Below, one piece after another: positions 15,883 through 24,132 of a stretch of 24,801 nucleotides of DNA. Location of the stretch: NCBI GenBank assembly GCA_937958105.1, contig CALFXJ010000036.1:1-24801 (forward strand), in the 5' to 3' direction. The notes below the pieces were generated by a model. That model had not been told where the DNA came from, ran no database searches, and saw only the letters and a list, made by a program, of their open reading frames with translations. This DNA comes from an uncultured Cellvibrio sp. GTDB lineage: Bacteria > Pseudomonadota > Gammaproteobacteria > Pseudomonadales > Cellvibrionaceae. Every line of letters begins with the position of its first letter. Within the stretch, counting starts at the first letter, position 1. The position numbers and the translations under genes are program-made.

Positions 15883-16536
15883 TCAGGCCGTGGCAGCTTT
15901 TTCGCAGGCAGGCGGCCAGGTGGCGGCCGTCTTAAACCAGTATTCACGCTTCAAACCCAGGATGCGGTACAGGCCCTCCGGCACATCGCGCTTGATTGTT
16001 TCCATGCAGCGGTTAACCCGGGCAAAGCTCACCGCGCCCTGGATATACTGGTTCATCAGCCGCGCCACCCGCTCAGCATCCACATCGCCTTCCAGGTAAC
16101 CAGCGGCATACAGGGAACGAACCAGAGCGAGATTATATTTAACGCCGTTTTTGGACATATTCAGCAGGCTCTCATTCACCGCCTCTTCGCCGCATCCGGC
16201 CTGTGATCCGGCACTGAAGAACGGGCAGCCGGGAACGTCGTCAGCATCCTGGCCAAACTTGGTGATAAAGATAAAGTTGATCAGGTTTTCGAGCTGCTCC
16301 AGCGGCGTGTTCACTGGGGACAGCAAGGTATCCAGGTCGCGTTTGACGGAGTTCCAGTAATACTCGCTCGCCTCGCAGAAGAGGCTCGCCTTGGATTCGA
16401 AGTGGTGATAGAACCCGCCCTTCGTCACGCCTGCCTGCTTACAGATCTCGTTCACACCTACAGAGTTGTAGTTGCTCTGCCAGATCAGTTCCAGCGCGGT
16501 CTCCAGCAGACGGGTGCGGGTATCTTGATTGGACAT
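15883..16536 (-). CDS. TetR/AcrR-family repressor, divergent from the RND operon
   Basis: This 217-residue regulator has its DNA-binding domain at about residues 6-52 (ETALELIWQSNYNSVGVNEI then CKQAGVTKGGFYHHFESKASLF, the typical recognition helix). The C-terminal ligand domain contains GCPFF at C104 and a second Cys in QAGCGEE (C115). The start is placed at 16536 rather than an in-frame ATG 11 codons upstream because families begin close to the TRTRLLETAL helix and GAGAG precedes this ATG. It is transcribed away from a three-gene efflux operon, and identical palindromes sit in both promoters. The simplest reading is a local repressor of the pump and of itself. C104 lies where NemR-type regulators carry a reactive Cys, so sensing of electrophiles is possible but unproven. 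Confidence 0.92.
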   Translation of the reverse strand: MSNQDTRTRLLETALELIWQSNYNSVGVNEICKQAGVTKGGFYHHFESKASLFCEASEYYWNSVKRDLDTLLSPVNTPLEQLENLINFIFITKFGQDADDVPGCPFFSAGSQAGCGEEAVNESLLNMSKNGVKYNLALVRSLYAAGYLEGDVDAERVARLMNQYIQGAVSFARVNRCMETIKRDVPEGLYRILGLKREYWFKTAATWPPACEKAATA

Positions 16537-16578
16537 GTCAGTTTCTCTCTTCGGGCAAAAAATGCACAAACCTTGAAC

Positions 16579-16607
16579 AGTGTAAATACCGACCGGTATG
16601 AATGCAA
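16579..16607 (-). promoter_or_regulatory. tetR promoter with operator in its spacer
   Basis: On the minus strand a -35-like TTGCAT (16607-16602) and a -10-like TACACT (16584-16579) are 17 bases apart. The palindromic core ATACCG-AC-CGGTAT occupies 16586-16599, that is, the spacer. The promoter lies about 43 bases before the tetR ATG. The hexamers match consensus only moderately; the operator is the stronger part of the evidence. Confidence 0.6.
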
Positions 16608-16620
16608 TCCTGTTATCATT

Positions 16621-16691
16621 GACTCCGGTCTGTCCGGAGTCACCAAGCTACCGGTTACACGGACACTTGGCAACATTCTGTCAGTACTGAC
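16621..16691. other. Two further dyads between the divergent promoters
   Basis: GACTCCGG (16621-16628) and CCGGAGTC (16634-16641) form an 8-5-8 inverted repeat. GTCAGTACTGAC (16680-16691) is a perfect 12-base palindrome. Neither resembles the TetR operator core nor carries a T-run in a useful place. They may bind another regulator of the efflux operon. The rest of 16608-16771 shows nothing I recognise. Confidence 0.4.
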
Positions 16692-16771
16692 CTTCCATTC
16701 TACAGAAAGATCCGCAAATCTTTTCATAACTGCATGATTGGTAGCCCGAAAAAATAGCTCTAAACAAATAA

Positions 16772-16801
16772 TTGACCTACATACCGACCGGTATGTATTA
16801 T
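16772..16801 (+). promoter_or_regulatory. RND operon promoter with embedded TetR operator
   Basis: A -35 TTGACC (16772-16777) and -10 TATTAT (16796-16801) flank an 18-base spacer. The 20-base near-palindrome TACATACCG-AC-CGGTATGTA (16778-16797, arms of 9) fills the spacer and overlaps the -10. Its central 14 bases are identical to those in the tetR promoter 195 bases away. Binding there would block RNA polymerase. A leader of about 75 bases then runs to the adaptor ATG at 16885. Confidence 0.75.
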
Positions 16802-16884
16802 CCCACCCACTTTCTGCTAATGCGGCTGTTCCGGTCTTTATCCGTACCAGCTCCATGCTCAACTGCCTGAACAGGAGTTTCACC

Positions 16885-18057
16885 ATGCGCTCACCCCTTG
16901 CGACTTTCATCCCCCAGCACACCTATAAACTCTTGGCTGCCGCCCTGCTGGCTGCCGCCACCAGTTTTTACCTGATCGGCGCGGCCAGTGCCGATAACGA
17001 TACAGCCGCTGCTCCGCCAGCTCCGACCGTAGAGGTCACCACTCTCGAACCCCAGGAAATCCGCGTCTGGACCAGTTTTTCCGGCCGCCTCACCGCCGTG
17101 GAGAGCGCGGCGATCAAGCCGCTGGTCAGCGGCACCATTCATCAGGTGCTGTTTGAAGAGGGCCAGCTGGTGAAGAAAGGCGACCCCTTGTTTGTCATTG
17201 ATCCCCGCCCCCATCAGGCCACCCTGCAGCGCGCCGAAGCCCAGTTGGCCACTGCCCGCTCCAGAGCCAGACTGGCCGAGGATGAACTGCAGCGCGCCCG
17301 CCAGCTGGCCTCGTCCAAGCTGATCTCCCAAAGCGTTCTGGATGCAGCGGTAAGCGACAATCAGGTCGCCCAGGCCACCGTACTCGAGGCGGAAAGTGCA
17401 CTGAGCCAGGCCCGCCTGAATCTGGAGTATGCCCACATCACGGCGCCCATCAGTGGTCGGGTCGGACGCGCCGAGTTGACCGAAGGTAACGTGGTTGACG
17501 CTGGGGCGAACGCGCCGGTACTGACAACCATCGTCGCGGATGACCGGCTTTACGCAGAATTCAATGTAAACGAGCAAGCCTATCTACAAACCCTGCGCAA
17601 TGGTCAGCAGCCACAGGAAATGCCTGTTGAACTGACCTTGGCTGGTGATAACAGCGTGACCTACCTCGGTCGCATCCACGCGTTTGATAACCGGCTGGAT
17701 ACCGCCAGCGGCACCATCCGCGCCCGTGCAATCTTTGAAAATACAGACGGTGCGTTAACGCCCGGTATGTATGCCAACGTGCGTCTGGGTTCAGCCCAGA
17801 CCAATGAAGCTTTGCTGGTTCCAGAGCGCGCTGTAGGCACCAATCAGAGCAGAAAATTTGTATACGTCGTCGATCAGAACAACACCGTGAATTATCGCGA
17901 GGTGGTGCTGGGTGATCACTACCAGTCCCATCGCATCGTTGTGAAAGGCATAAATGCCGGCGAACGTATTGCCGTGAACAGTCTGTCCCACCTGCGCCCC
18001 AGTGTGGTGGTGAATCCGGTTCATGTCTCCACACTGAATCAAGTCGCGGCTCACTGA
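16885..18057 (+). CDS. RND efflux periplasmic adaptor (membrane fusion protein)
   Basis: This 390-residue MFP-family protein links the inner-membrane pump to the outer-membrane channel. A signal/anchor segment covers residues 13-34 and ends AASA. There is no lipobox Cys, so unlike AcrA or MexA it is not lipidated. The barrel-sandwich (lipoyl) half-motif SAAIKPLVSGTIHQVLFEEGQLVKKGDPLFVIDPRP is followed by a long alpha-hairpin (about 105-180). The second lipoyl half is YAHITAPISGRVGRAELTEGNVV, and beta-barrel and membrane-proximal domains follow (LYAEFNVNEQAYL; LTPGMYANVRL; LLVPERAV). AGGAG lies 7 bases before the ATG. It is the first gene of the operon, 53 bases before the pump gene. Closest in style to MexE-type adaptors; substrates are unknown. 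Confidence 0.94.
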   Translation: MRSPLATFIPQHTYKLLAAALLAAATSFYLIGAASADNDTAAAPPAPTVEVTTLEPQEIRVWTSFSGRLTAVESAAIKPLVSGTIHQVLFEEGQLVKKGDPLFVIDPRPHQATLQRAEAQLATARSRARLAEDELQRARQLASSKLISQSVLDAAVSDNQVAQATVLEAESALSQARLNLEYAHITAPISGRVGRAELTEGNVVDAGANAPVLTTIVADDRLYAEFNVNEQAYLQTLRNGQQPQEMPVELTLAGDNSVTYLGRIHAFDNRLDTASGTIRARAIFENTDGALTPGMYANVRLGSAQTNEALLVPERAVGTNQSRKFVYVVDQNNTVNYREVVLGDHYQSHRIVVKGINAGERIAVNSLSHLRPSVVVNPVHVSTLNQVAAH

Positions 18058-18110
18058 TTTTCAATTAATTTTTCTTGCTGCACGCCAGCCCAACAACGAG
18101 CAGGAACGCT

Positions 18111-21100
18111 ATGAACATCTCACGATTTTTTGTTGATCGCCCCATATTCGCTGGCGTCATCTCTCTGCTGATTTTTATTGCAGGGATGCTCGCCATGTTT
18201 CAACTGCCGGTGTCGGAATATCCCGAAGTGGCACCACCATCGGTGGTCGTCAACGCCTCCTATCCCGGCGCAAACCCGAAGGTGATTGCAGAGACAGTTG
18301 CACGACCACTGGAAGAACAGATGAGTGGTGTAGAGAACATGCTCTATATGTTTTCTCAGGCAACCACCGACGGCCGGATGACCTTGACCGTTACCTTCAA
18401 GATCGGCACCGACCCCGATCTTGCGCAACAGATGGTACAGAACCGCGTCTCCCAGGCCCTGCCCCGCCTGCCGGAAGTTACACGGCAAACCGGTGTGACG
18501 GTGGTAAAGAGTTCGCCCGACCTGACCATGGTGGTACACCTGATTTCACCGGATAAAAGTTATGACGAGCTGTATCTGCGCAACTATGCAGTGATGAACA
18601 TCAAGGACGAATTGGCCAAGGTCAGCGGTGTGGGCACGGTGCGTCTGTTTGGCTCCGGTGATTACGCGATGCGGATCTGGTTGAATCCGGAAAAAATTGC
18701 TGAACGTCATCTCACGGCCAACGATGTAGTCAACGCTGTTCGCGAACAGAATGTACAGGTAGCTGCCGGTATTATCGGTGGTGCACCCATCAGCAACGCT
18801 GTGGAAGTACAGCTGCCAGTGAATGCTAAAGGACGGCTGGAAACGCCAGAGGAGTTCGGCGATATCATCATTCGTGCCGGCGCCAATGGCGAGATCACCC
18901 GGCTGCGGGATGTAGCTCGGGTAGAACTTGGCCCCGCTGAATTTGCCTTGAATTCCATGCTGGATAATCAGCCCGCCGTAGCCATTCCTATCTTTCAGGC
19001 ACCGGGCGCTAATGCCATTCAGATTTCTGAAGGCGTGCGCGCAACCATGGCGGTATTGAAGGAGCGTTTTCCTGCCGGGGTAGATTATGAAGTGGTATAC
19101 GACCCGACAATTTTTGTGAGGGATTCCATTAAATCCGTAGTCAAAACCCTGCTTGAAGCCCTCGCCCTGGTAGTGATTGTAGTGGTGGTCTTCCTGCAGA
19201 CCTGGCGCGCCTCTATCATTCCGCTGCTTGCGGTTCCCGTCTCCATCGTGGGTACCTTTGCGCTGATGTGGGCTTTCGGATTTTCGATCAACACGCTGTC
19301 ATTGTTCGGCCTGGTACTGGCGATCGGTATTGTGGTAGACGACGCAATCGTCGTCGTGGAAAACGTGGAACGGAATATCGAGGAAGGTTTATCGCCGCTC
19401 GCAGCTACCTATAAGGCCATGCAGGAAGTCAGCGGACCGATCATTGCTATTTCTCTGACGCTGGTTGCCGTGTTTGTGCCCATCGCATTTGTCAGCGGCT
19501 TGACCGGTCAGTTCTACAAACAGTTTGCCTTGACCATCGCTATCTCCACCGTGATCTCAGCAATCAACTCTCTCACGCTCAGCCCGGCCTTGGCCGCGTT
19601 GCTGCTGAAAAGTCATGATGCACCTAAAGACCGGTTGACTCGCTTGATAGATAAAGTCTTCGGCCGCTTCTTTGCCTGGTTCAACCGCAGCTTTACCCGC
19701 AGCTCCGGACGCTACTCCACCAGTGTCGGAAAACTGCTGGGACGCAAAGGACTGACGGTCGGTGTATACGTGATCCTGCTGGGCATTATCGGTGTTGGCT
19801 TCAATACAATTCCCAAAGGTTTTGTACCGCCGCAGGACAAGCAATATCTGATCGGTTTTGCGCAACTGCCTGACGGTGCCACCCTGGATCGCACTGAAGC
19901 TGTCATCCGTGAGATGGGTGAGATTGGTCTGGCGGAACCCGGTGTAGACGCTGCTGTACAGTTTCCCGGTCTGAGCATCAACGGCTTCACCAACAGCGCC
20001 AGTGCCGGCATTGTGTTTCTGGGGCTGGACTCCTTCGAGCAGCGCAAAGGCGACGCGCTGTCTGCGAATGCCATCGCGCAGAAACTGCAGATGAAATATG
20101 CCGGTATTGAAGAGGCGTTTATCGCGATCTTCCCACCGCCACCGGTGAACGGCCTGGGCACCACCGGCGGCTTCAAACTGCAGATCGAAGATCGCGCCGA
20201 CCTGGGTTACGAAAAACTGGCGGAAGTGGTTGCTCAGGTGCAGCAGAAAGCCTGGCAACGGCCGGAGCTGGCCGGAGTTTATTCCAACTACAAGATCAAC
20301 GTCCCACAGCTTTATGCAGACGTGGATCGGACCAAAGCCAAGCAGCTGGGCCTGAATGTGAAGGACGTGTTTGACAGCATGCAGATTTATCTCGGCTCAC
20401 TGTATATCAATGACTTCAACCAGTTCGGACGAACCTATCAGGTGATTGCTCAGGCCGATGCAGAATTCCGCAGCACTGCTACGGATGCCCTCAACCTGAA
20501 AGTGCGCAACCTGAACGGCGACATGGTGCCTCTGGGATCTGTGCTGCGCATGGAAGAAAGTTACGGCCCCGAAAGCGCGACTCACTACAACGGCTATCTC
20601 GCGGCTGACCTGAATGGCAATCCAGCGCCCGGTTATTCCAGCGGTCAGGCTCAGGATGCGATCACCGAAATTCTGGCCGAAACCTTGCCGCCTGGCATGG
20701 TCTTCGAGTGGACCGACCTGACCTACCAGCAGGTCCTTGCCGGTAATACCGCGATCATCATCTTTCCGCTGTGTCTGCTGCTGGTGTTTCTGGTACTGGC
20801 TGCGCAATACGAAAGTCTGGCGTTGCCGCTGGTGGTGATCTCCATTGTTCCGCTGTCGATCCTTGCCGCGCTGTTCGGCGTGTGGTTAACCGATGGTGAC
20901 AACAACATCTTCACCCAGATCAGCCTGTTCGTGCTGGCTGGACTTGCCAGTAAAAATGCGATCCTCATTGTGGAATTTGCCCGCGAGCTGGAACAGCGCG
21001 GCATGGAAACTTATCAGGCAGCCATCACGGCCAGCCGGATGCGTTTGCGCCCGATCCTGATGACGTCCTTCGCATTCATCATGGGTGTCGTGCCTATGGT

Positions 21101-21311
21101 GTTCTCCACCGGAGCCGGCGCAGAGATGCGCAACGTCATGGGTATTGCCGTCTTCTCCGGAATGCTGGGCGTGACCTTCTTTGGTCTGTTCTTTACGCCG
21201 GTGTTCTATGTGTTACTGCGCCGCCTGGAAGGCAACCGCAGTTATTTGATCGAAGGCAAGGAGCCGGATACCGCGCAGTTAACCGCGCCCAAAACGGAGA
21301 TTCATGCATGA
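18111..21311 (+). CDS. RND (HAE-1) multidrug efflux pump, MexF-like
   Basis: This 1066-residue proton-driven inner-membrane exporter has the usual 12 membrane helices and two large periplasmic loops. It opens with MNISRFFVDRPIFAGVISLL and has family blocks SEYPEVAPPSVVV, YPGANPKVIAETVARPLE and ENMLYM. The proton-relay aspartates D410 and D411 lie in GIVVDDAIVVVENVERN, and the partner lysine K948 lies in ASKNAILIVEF. Sequence runs such as YDPTIFVRDSIKSVV, FLQTWRASIIPLLAVPVSIVG and SGLTGQFYKQFALTIAISTVISA are very near those of Pseudomonas MexF and Burkholderia BpeF. Those pumps export chloramphenicol, quinolones and trimethoprim; equivalence of substrates here is inference. The start has AGGAA 5 bases upstream. 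Its stop overlaps the next start by ATGA. Confidence 0.97.
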   Translation: MNISRFFVDRPIFAGVISLLIFIAGMLAMFQLPVSEYPEVAPPSVVVNASYPGANPKVIAETVARPLEEQMSGVENMLYMFSQATTDGRMTLTVTFKIGTDPDLAQQMVQNRVSQALPRLPEVTRQTGVTVVKSSPDLTMVVHLISPDKSYDELYLRNYAVMNIKDELAKVSGVGTVRLFGSGDYAMRIWLNPEKIAERHLTANDVVNAVREQNVQVAAGIIGGAPISNAVEVQLPVNAKGRLETPEEFGDIIIRAGANGEITRLRDVARVELGPAEFALNSMLDNQPAVAIPIFQAPGANAIQISEGVRATMAVLKERFPAGVDYEVVYDPTIFVRDSIKSVVKTLLEALALVVIVVVVFLQTWRASIIPLLAVPVSIVGTFALMWAFGFSINTLSLFGLVLAIGIVVDDAIVVVENVERNIEEGLSPLAATYKAMQEVSGPIIAISLTLVAVFVPIAFVSGLTGQFYKQFALTIAISTVISAINSLTLSPALAALLLKSHDAPKDRLTRLIDKVFGRFFAWFNRSFTRSSGRYSTSVGKLLGRKGLTVGVYVILLGIIGVGFNTIPKGFVPPQDKQYLIGFAQLPDGATLDRTEAVIREMGEIGLAEPGVDAAVQFPGLSINGFTNSASAGIVFLGLDSFEQRKGDALSANAIAQKLQMKYAGIEEAFIAIFPPPPVNGLGTTGGFKLQIEDRADLGYEKLAEVVAQVQQKAWQRPELAGVYSNYKINVPQLYADVDRTKAKQLGLNVKDVFDSMQIYLGSLYINDFNQFGRTYQVIAQADAEFRSTATDALNLKVRNLNGDMVPLGSVLRMEESYGPESATHYNGYLAADLNGNPAPGYSSGQAQDAITEILAETLPPGMVFEWTDLTYQQVLAGNTAIIIFPLCLLLVFLVLAAQYESLALPLVVISIVPLSILAALFGVWLTDGDNNIFTQISLFVLAGLASKNAILIVEFARELEQRGMETYQAAITASRMRLRPILMTSFAFIMGVVPMVFSTGAGAEMRNVMGIAVFSGMLGVTFFGLFFTPVFYVLLRRLEGNRSYLIEGKEPDTAQLTAPKTEIHA

Positions 21312-22759
21312 TCCTGTCAAACACATTCCTCCGGGCCGGGCTGCTTGCCCTGCCCCTGCTGATCAGCGCATGCAGCAGTTATAAAAACGTTGAAAGCGCA
21401 GCGACCGCAGCAAGTCTGCCGGAAACTGCAGAAGCGTTTTCACTGGAAGGCCGGTTCAACGCCGGGCAACCGGTGGCCGAATGGTGGGCACAATTGAACG
21501 ATGCTGCGTTAAGCCAGCTGGTTCAGGATGCGCTGGCTTACAACCACAATATCCGTGTAGCCCAGGCGTCTCTTGATGAATCGCGCGCGCTGCTGCGCAA
21601 CAGTCGCTACGACTGGTTTCCCACCGTCGAAGCGGAAGTTAACGCGGCGCGGCAGAAATTGAGCGAAGATATTATGCCCGCAAATGGCTCGCGCTTTAAC
21701 GAAACCTATCAGGCCGGTTTTGATGCAAGCTGGGAGCTGGATCTCTTCGGTCGTATCAATAATCAGGTCAGGCTCAGTCGTGCGCAGATGCGCGCGCGGC
21801 AAGCCGATCTGCGTGCTGCACAGGTCAGCGTTGCTGCCGAAGTGGCCAATGCCTACATCACGCTGCGCGGTACCCAGTATCTTTTAGCGGTAGCGGAAAA
21901 CAATGCCCGCAACCAGGCAGACACCTTTCAGTTAACCCGGAGTTTTGCGGAAGTAGGCCGCGCTGACCAACTGGATATGGCCCGCGCCCAGGCGCAGCTG
22001 GAACTGACCCGATCGAGTATTCCCACTCTGCAGGCGCAGATCAACACTGCGGTAAACCGGCTGACAGTCCTGACTAACCAGCCTGTCGCAGCCTTGAAGG
22101 AACAACTGGCCCAGCCTCAATCCCTGCCCTCGCTACCCGCCGCCCTGGCCGTGGGTAACCCGCTGGATCTGCTGAAACGTCGTCCGGATATTCAGCGAGC
22201 CGAGCAGGCACTGATTGGCGCTTCAGCCGAGTACAACGTGCGCGTTGCGGATTTGTATCCGCGTATCACACTCACCGGCAACATCGGCTATCTCTCCAGC
22301 GATTGGTCGCGGCTTGGCGAAGAGCCGAGTGAAACCTTCCGTTTTTCGCCGTCTATCCGCTGGGCTGCATTTAATCTGGGACGCGTACAGGCACAGATCG
22401 ATGCAGCGGACGCACGCACTCAAGCGCGGCTGGCGGAGTTTGAGCAGAGCGTACTGCGCGCGCTGGAAGAAACGGACAATGCATTGCAGAACTTCAGTCG
22501 GGAAGAAGATCGACGCCTGCGATTACAGGAAGCCGCCCAGGCCAGCACACGCGCCGCACAGTTTGCTCGCCAGCGGTTTGAAATCGGCAGCAGCGACTTC
22601 CTGAGTGTCCTGGACGCGGAGCGCTCGCAGCTGGACATCAGTGCGCAGCTGGCGCAGAGCGAAACCCAGCTGTTGCTCAACCTGATCGCCGTCTACAAAG
22701 CGCTGGGCGGCGGCTGGGAACTGGCAGATCCACCGGCGCAGGTCTCTTCCATCCATTAA
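21308..22759 (+). CDS. Outer-membrane efflux lipoprotein (OprM/NodT family)
   Basis: This 483-residue TolC-like trimeric channel is the outer part of the tripartite pump. The lipoprotein signal ends in LISAC, giving lipidated C22, followed by SS, compatible with outer-membrane sorting. Two OEP repeats are visible: residues about 60-260 (EWWAQLNDAALSQLVQDALAYNHNIRVAQASLDESRALL; FDASWELDLFGRINNQV) and about 270-475 (LLKRRPDIQRAEQALIGASAEYNVRVADLYPRITLTGNIGY; a second helical part ending near FLSVLDAERSQLDISAQLAQSE). The family signature GxPxDLLxRRPD appears as NPLDLLKRRPD. Its start overlaps the pump stop (ATGA), so translation is coupled. It closes the operon before a terminator. Confidence 0.95.
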   Translation: MILSNTFLRAGLLALPLLISACSSYKNVESAATAASLPETAEAFSLEGRFNAGQPVAEWWAQLNDAALSQLVQDALAYNHNIRVAQASLDESRALLRNSRYDWFPTVEAEVNAARQKLSEDIMPANGSRFNETYQAGFDASWELDLFGRINNQVRLSRAQMRARQADLRAAQVSVAAEVANAYITLRGTQYLLAVAENNARNQADTFQLTRSFAEVGRADQLDMARAQAQLELTRSSIPTLQAQINTAVNRLTVLTNQPVAALKEQLAQPQSLPSLPAALAVGNPLDLLKRRPDIQRAEQALIGASAEYNVRVADLYPRITLTGNIGYLSSDWSRLGEEPSETFRFSPSIRWAAFNLGRVQAQIDAADARTQARLAEFEQSVLRALEETDNALQNFSREEDRRLRLQEAAQASTRAAQFARQRFEIGSSDFLSVLDAERSQLDISAQLAQSETQLLLNLIAVYKALGGGWELADPPAQVSSIH

Positions 22760-22800
22760 TTTTGGTAACACCTCTTCTTCGTTAACTTGCCTCCTTTTAC

Positions 22801-22845
22801 AGCCGCTACCGTTATCGCAGCCCCAGACTGTAGCGGCTCTTTTTA
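22801..22845 (+). terminator. Intrinsic terminator of the RND operon
   Basis: Arms AGCCGCTAC (22801-22809) and GTAGCGGCT (22830-22838) are perfect, enclose a 20-base loop, and are followed by CTTTTTA. It lies 41 bases past the channel stop and separates the efflux operon from the two-component genes. Confidence 0.78.
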
Positions 22846-22879
22846 CTGAAAGCCTTCTCCCTTCTTCCTGCTCGCAGTG

Positions 22880-22916
22880 ATGACATTTGTCATATCGCTT
22901 TCATGACGACTGGCAT
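22880..22916 (+). promoter_or_regulatory. Tandem palindromic sites before the DesKR-like pair
   Basis: Site 1 is ATGACATTTGTCAT (22880-22893), arms ATGACA/TGTCAT around TT. Site 2, ATGACGACTGGCAT (22903-22916), matches it at 10 of 14 positions and starts 23 bases later, about two helical turns. A possible -35 TTGGCC (22916-22921) and -10 CACAAT (22940-22945) follow directly, so a bound activator would contact RNA polymerase. NarL/FixJ-type regulators such as DesR bind paired dyads of this size; binding by the downstream regulator is inferred. Confidence 0.6.
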
Positions 22917-23005
22917 TGGCCGATACCCGGACCACCGGGCACAATAGCAGCCATATGTCTTACGGCTGAAAAACAGCTCCCGATACTCACATAGCAGGTC
23001 AGGCA

Positions 23006-24127
23006 ATGGATACTCTCAAGCCAGCTTCGTCAAACAACTTCAGCGTCTGTAATAATCCGGAATTTGAACGCCACGAATGGATCTGGTGGATCTTCAGTCT
23101 TTACTACTTTCTTCCGGTTTTCTACACACCTTTTGACTGGATCAAGCACTCGCTGATGCTCGGTGCTTATGCTGTATTTATCATCCTGTGCATCATTTGT
23201 GTCCGTACCCACCCAGCCCGTGCCTGGATACCCATCGCCGCCTTGCTGCTGCTCGCTGTGTTGATCACGCCAATCACGCCGGGCTCCAGTACTTTTCTGA
23301 CCTATGCCTGTTTTTTCATCGGCATCTATTTTCCGTTGCGGCAGTCGATTGCGGGTTTTGTGTTAACCGGATTTATCATTCTATTTCTACATGTGTATTA
23401 CCAATACCCTACGCCTTATTTTTTATTTCCCGCCGTGACTGGTGCTGTGGCTGTTGGGTTTATCGGCGTTGTGGAGCGCTTTCGCGCGCAGGTAAAACTG
23501 AAAGAGCAGCAAAGTCTTCTGGAGATACGCCAGCTCGCAATGATTGCCGAACGCGAGCGCATCGCACGGGATCTGCACGATCTGCTCGGCCATACGCTTT
23601 CCAGCATCGCGCTCAAAGCTGAACTGGCAGGAAAGCTGCTTCAACAGAGAAAATATCAGGAGGGGGAACAGCATCTGACAGAACTGAATCAGATTGCGCG
23701 GGACACCCTCAGCCTGGTTCGGCAGACGGTGTCCGGCTATAAACACCGCGGCCTTGCCGGAGAAGTCATGCATATCTGCGAACTCCTGCGGGAAAATCAG
23801 TTTGCTGTTGATGTAACCGGCGACCTGCCACAACTCAACGCACGGGCGGAAACCGCCTTGATCCTCGCGCTTAAAGAACTGACTACCAACGTGCTGCGCC
23901 ACAGCCGTGGCCAGAAATGCACGCTGAATTTTTATCAGGATCAGCATCACATCAAGGTAACACTGTGCGATAACGGCATGATCAAGTCGCTGGAGGAAGG
24001 TAACGGTCTGCGCGGTATTCGCGAACGTCTTCATGCATTGTCCGGCGAGCTGAGGATTGACCTGGGCGAGCGCAGTTGCTTCACTATCAGCTTGCCACCA
24101 AGCGCGTTATCCCATCCTGATGAATAA
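23006..24127 (+). CDS. DesK-like sensor histidine kinase (HisKA_3 family)
   Basis: This 373-residue inner-membrane kinase has an N-terminal part (about residues 25-155) with five or six hydrophobic segments and almost no periplasmic loop, as in DesK, which senses membrane thickness or fluidity. A short coiled-coil linker (about 157-180) leads to the HisKA_3 dimerisation helix ERERIARDLHDLLGHTLSSIALKAELA with phospho-acceptor H191. The ATPase domain has the N-box ELTTNVLRHS (291-300) and G-boxes CDNG (321-324) and EGNGLRGIRERL (331-342). The start has GGTCAGG upstream. The response-regulator gene follows after 5 bases. The signal may be membrane state or a membrane-active compound; no desaturase or transporter gene is next to it within the window, so its target is uncertain. 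Confidence 0.92.
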   Translation: MDTLKPASSNNFSVCNNPEFERHEWIWWIFSLYYFLPVFYTPFDWIKHSLMLGAYAVFIILCIICVRTHPARAWIPIAALLLLAVLITPITPGSSTFLTYACFFIGIYFPLRQSIAGFVLTGFIILFLHVYYQYPTPYFLFPAVTGAVAVGFIGVVERFRAQVKLKEQQSLLEIRQLAMIAERERIARDLHDLLGHTLSSIALKAELAGKLLQQRKYQEGEQHLTELNQIARDTLSLVRQTVSGYKHRGLAGEVMHICELLRENQFAVDVTGDLPQLNARAETALILALKELTTNVLRHSRGQKCTLNFYQDQHHIKVTLCDNGMIKSLEEGNGLRGIRERLHALSGELRIDLGERSCFTISLPPSALSHPDE

Positions 24128-24132
24128 TTGTT

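Noticed and set aside
16738..16884. N-terminal extension of the efflux adaptor
   Set aside because: It crosses the promoter and operator, has no ribosome site, and would bury the signal segment. The ATG at 16885 has AGGAG at the right distance.
16485..16922. 145-codon minus-strand open frame
   Set aside because: It would overlap the tetR start, both promoters, both operators and the adaptor start. Those signals explain the region better.
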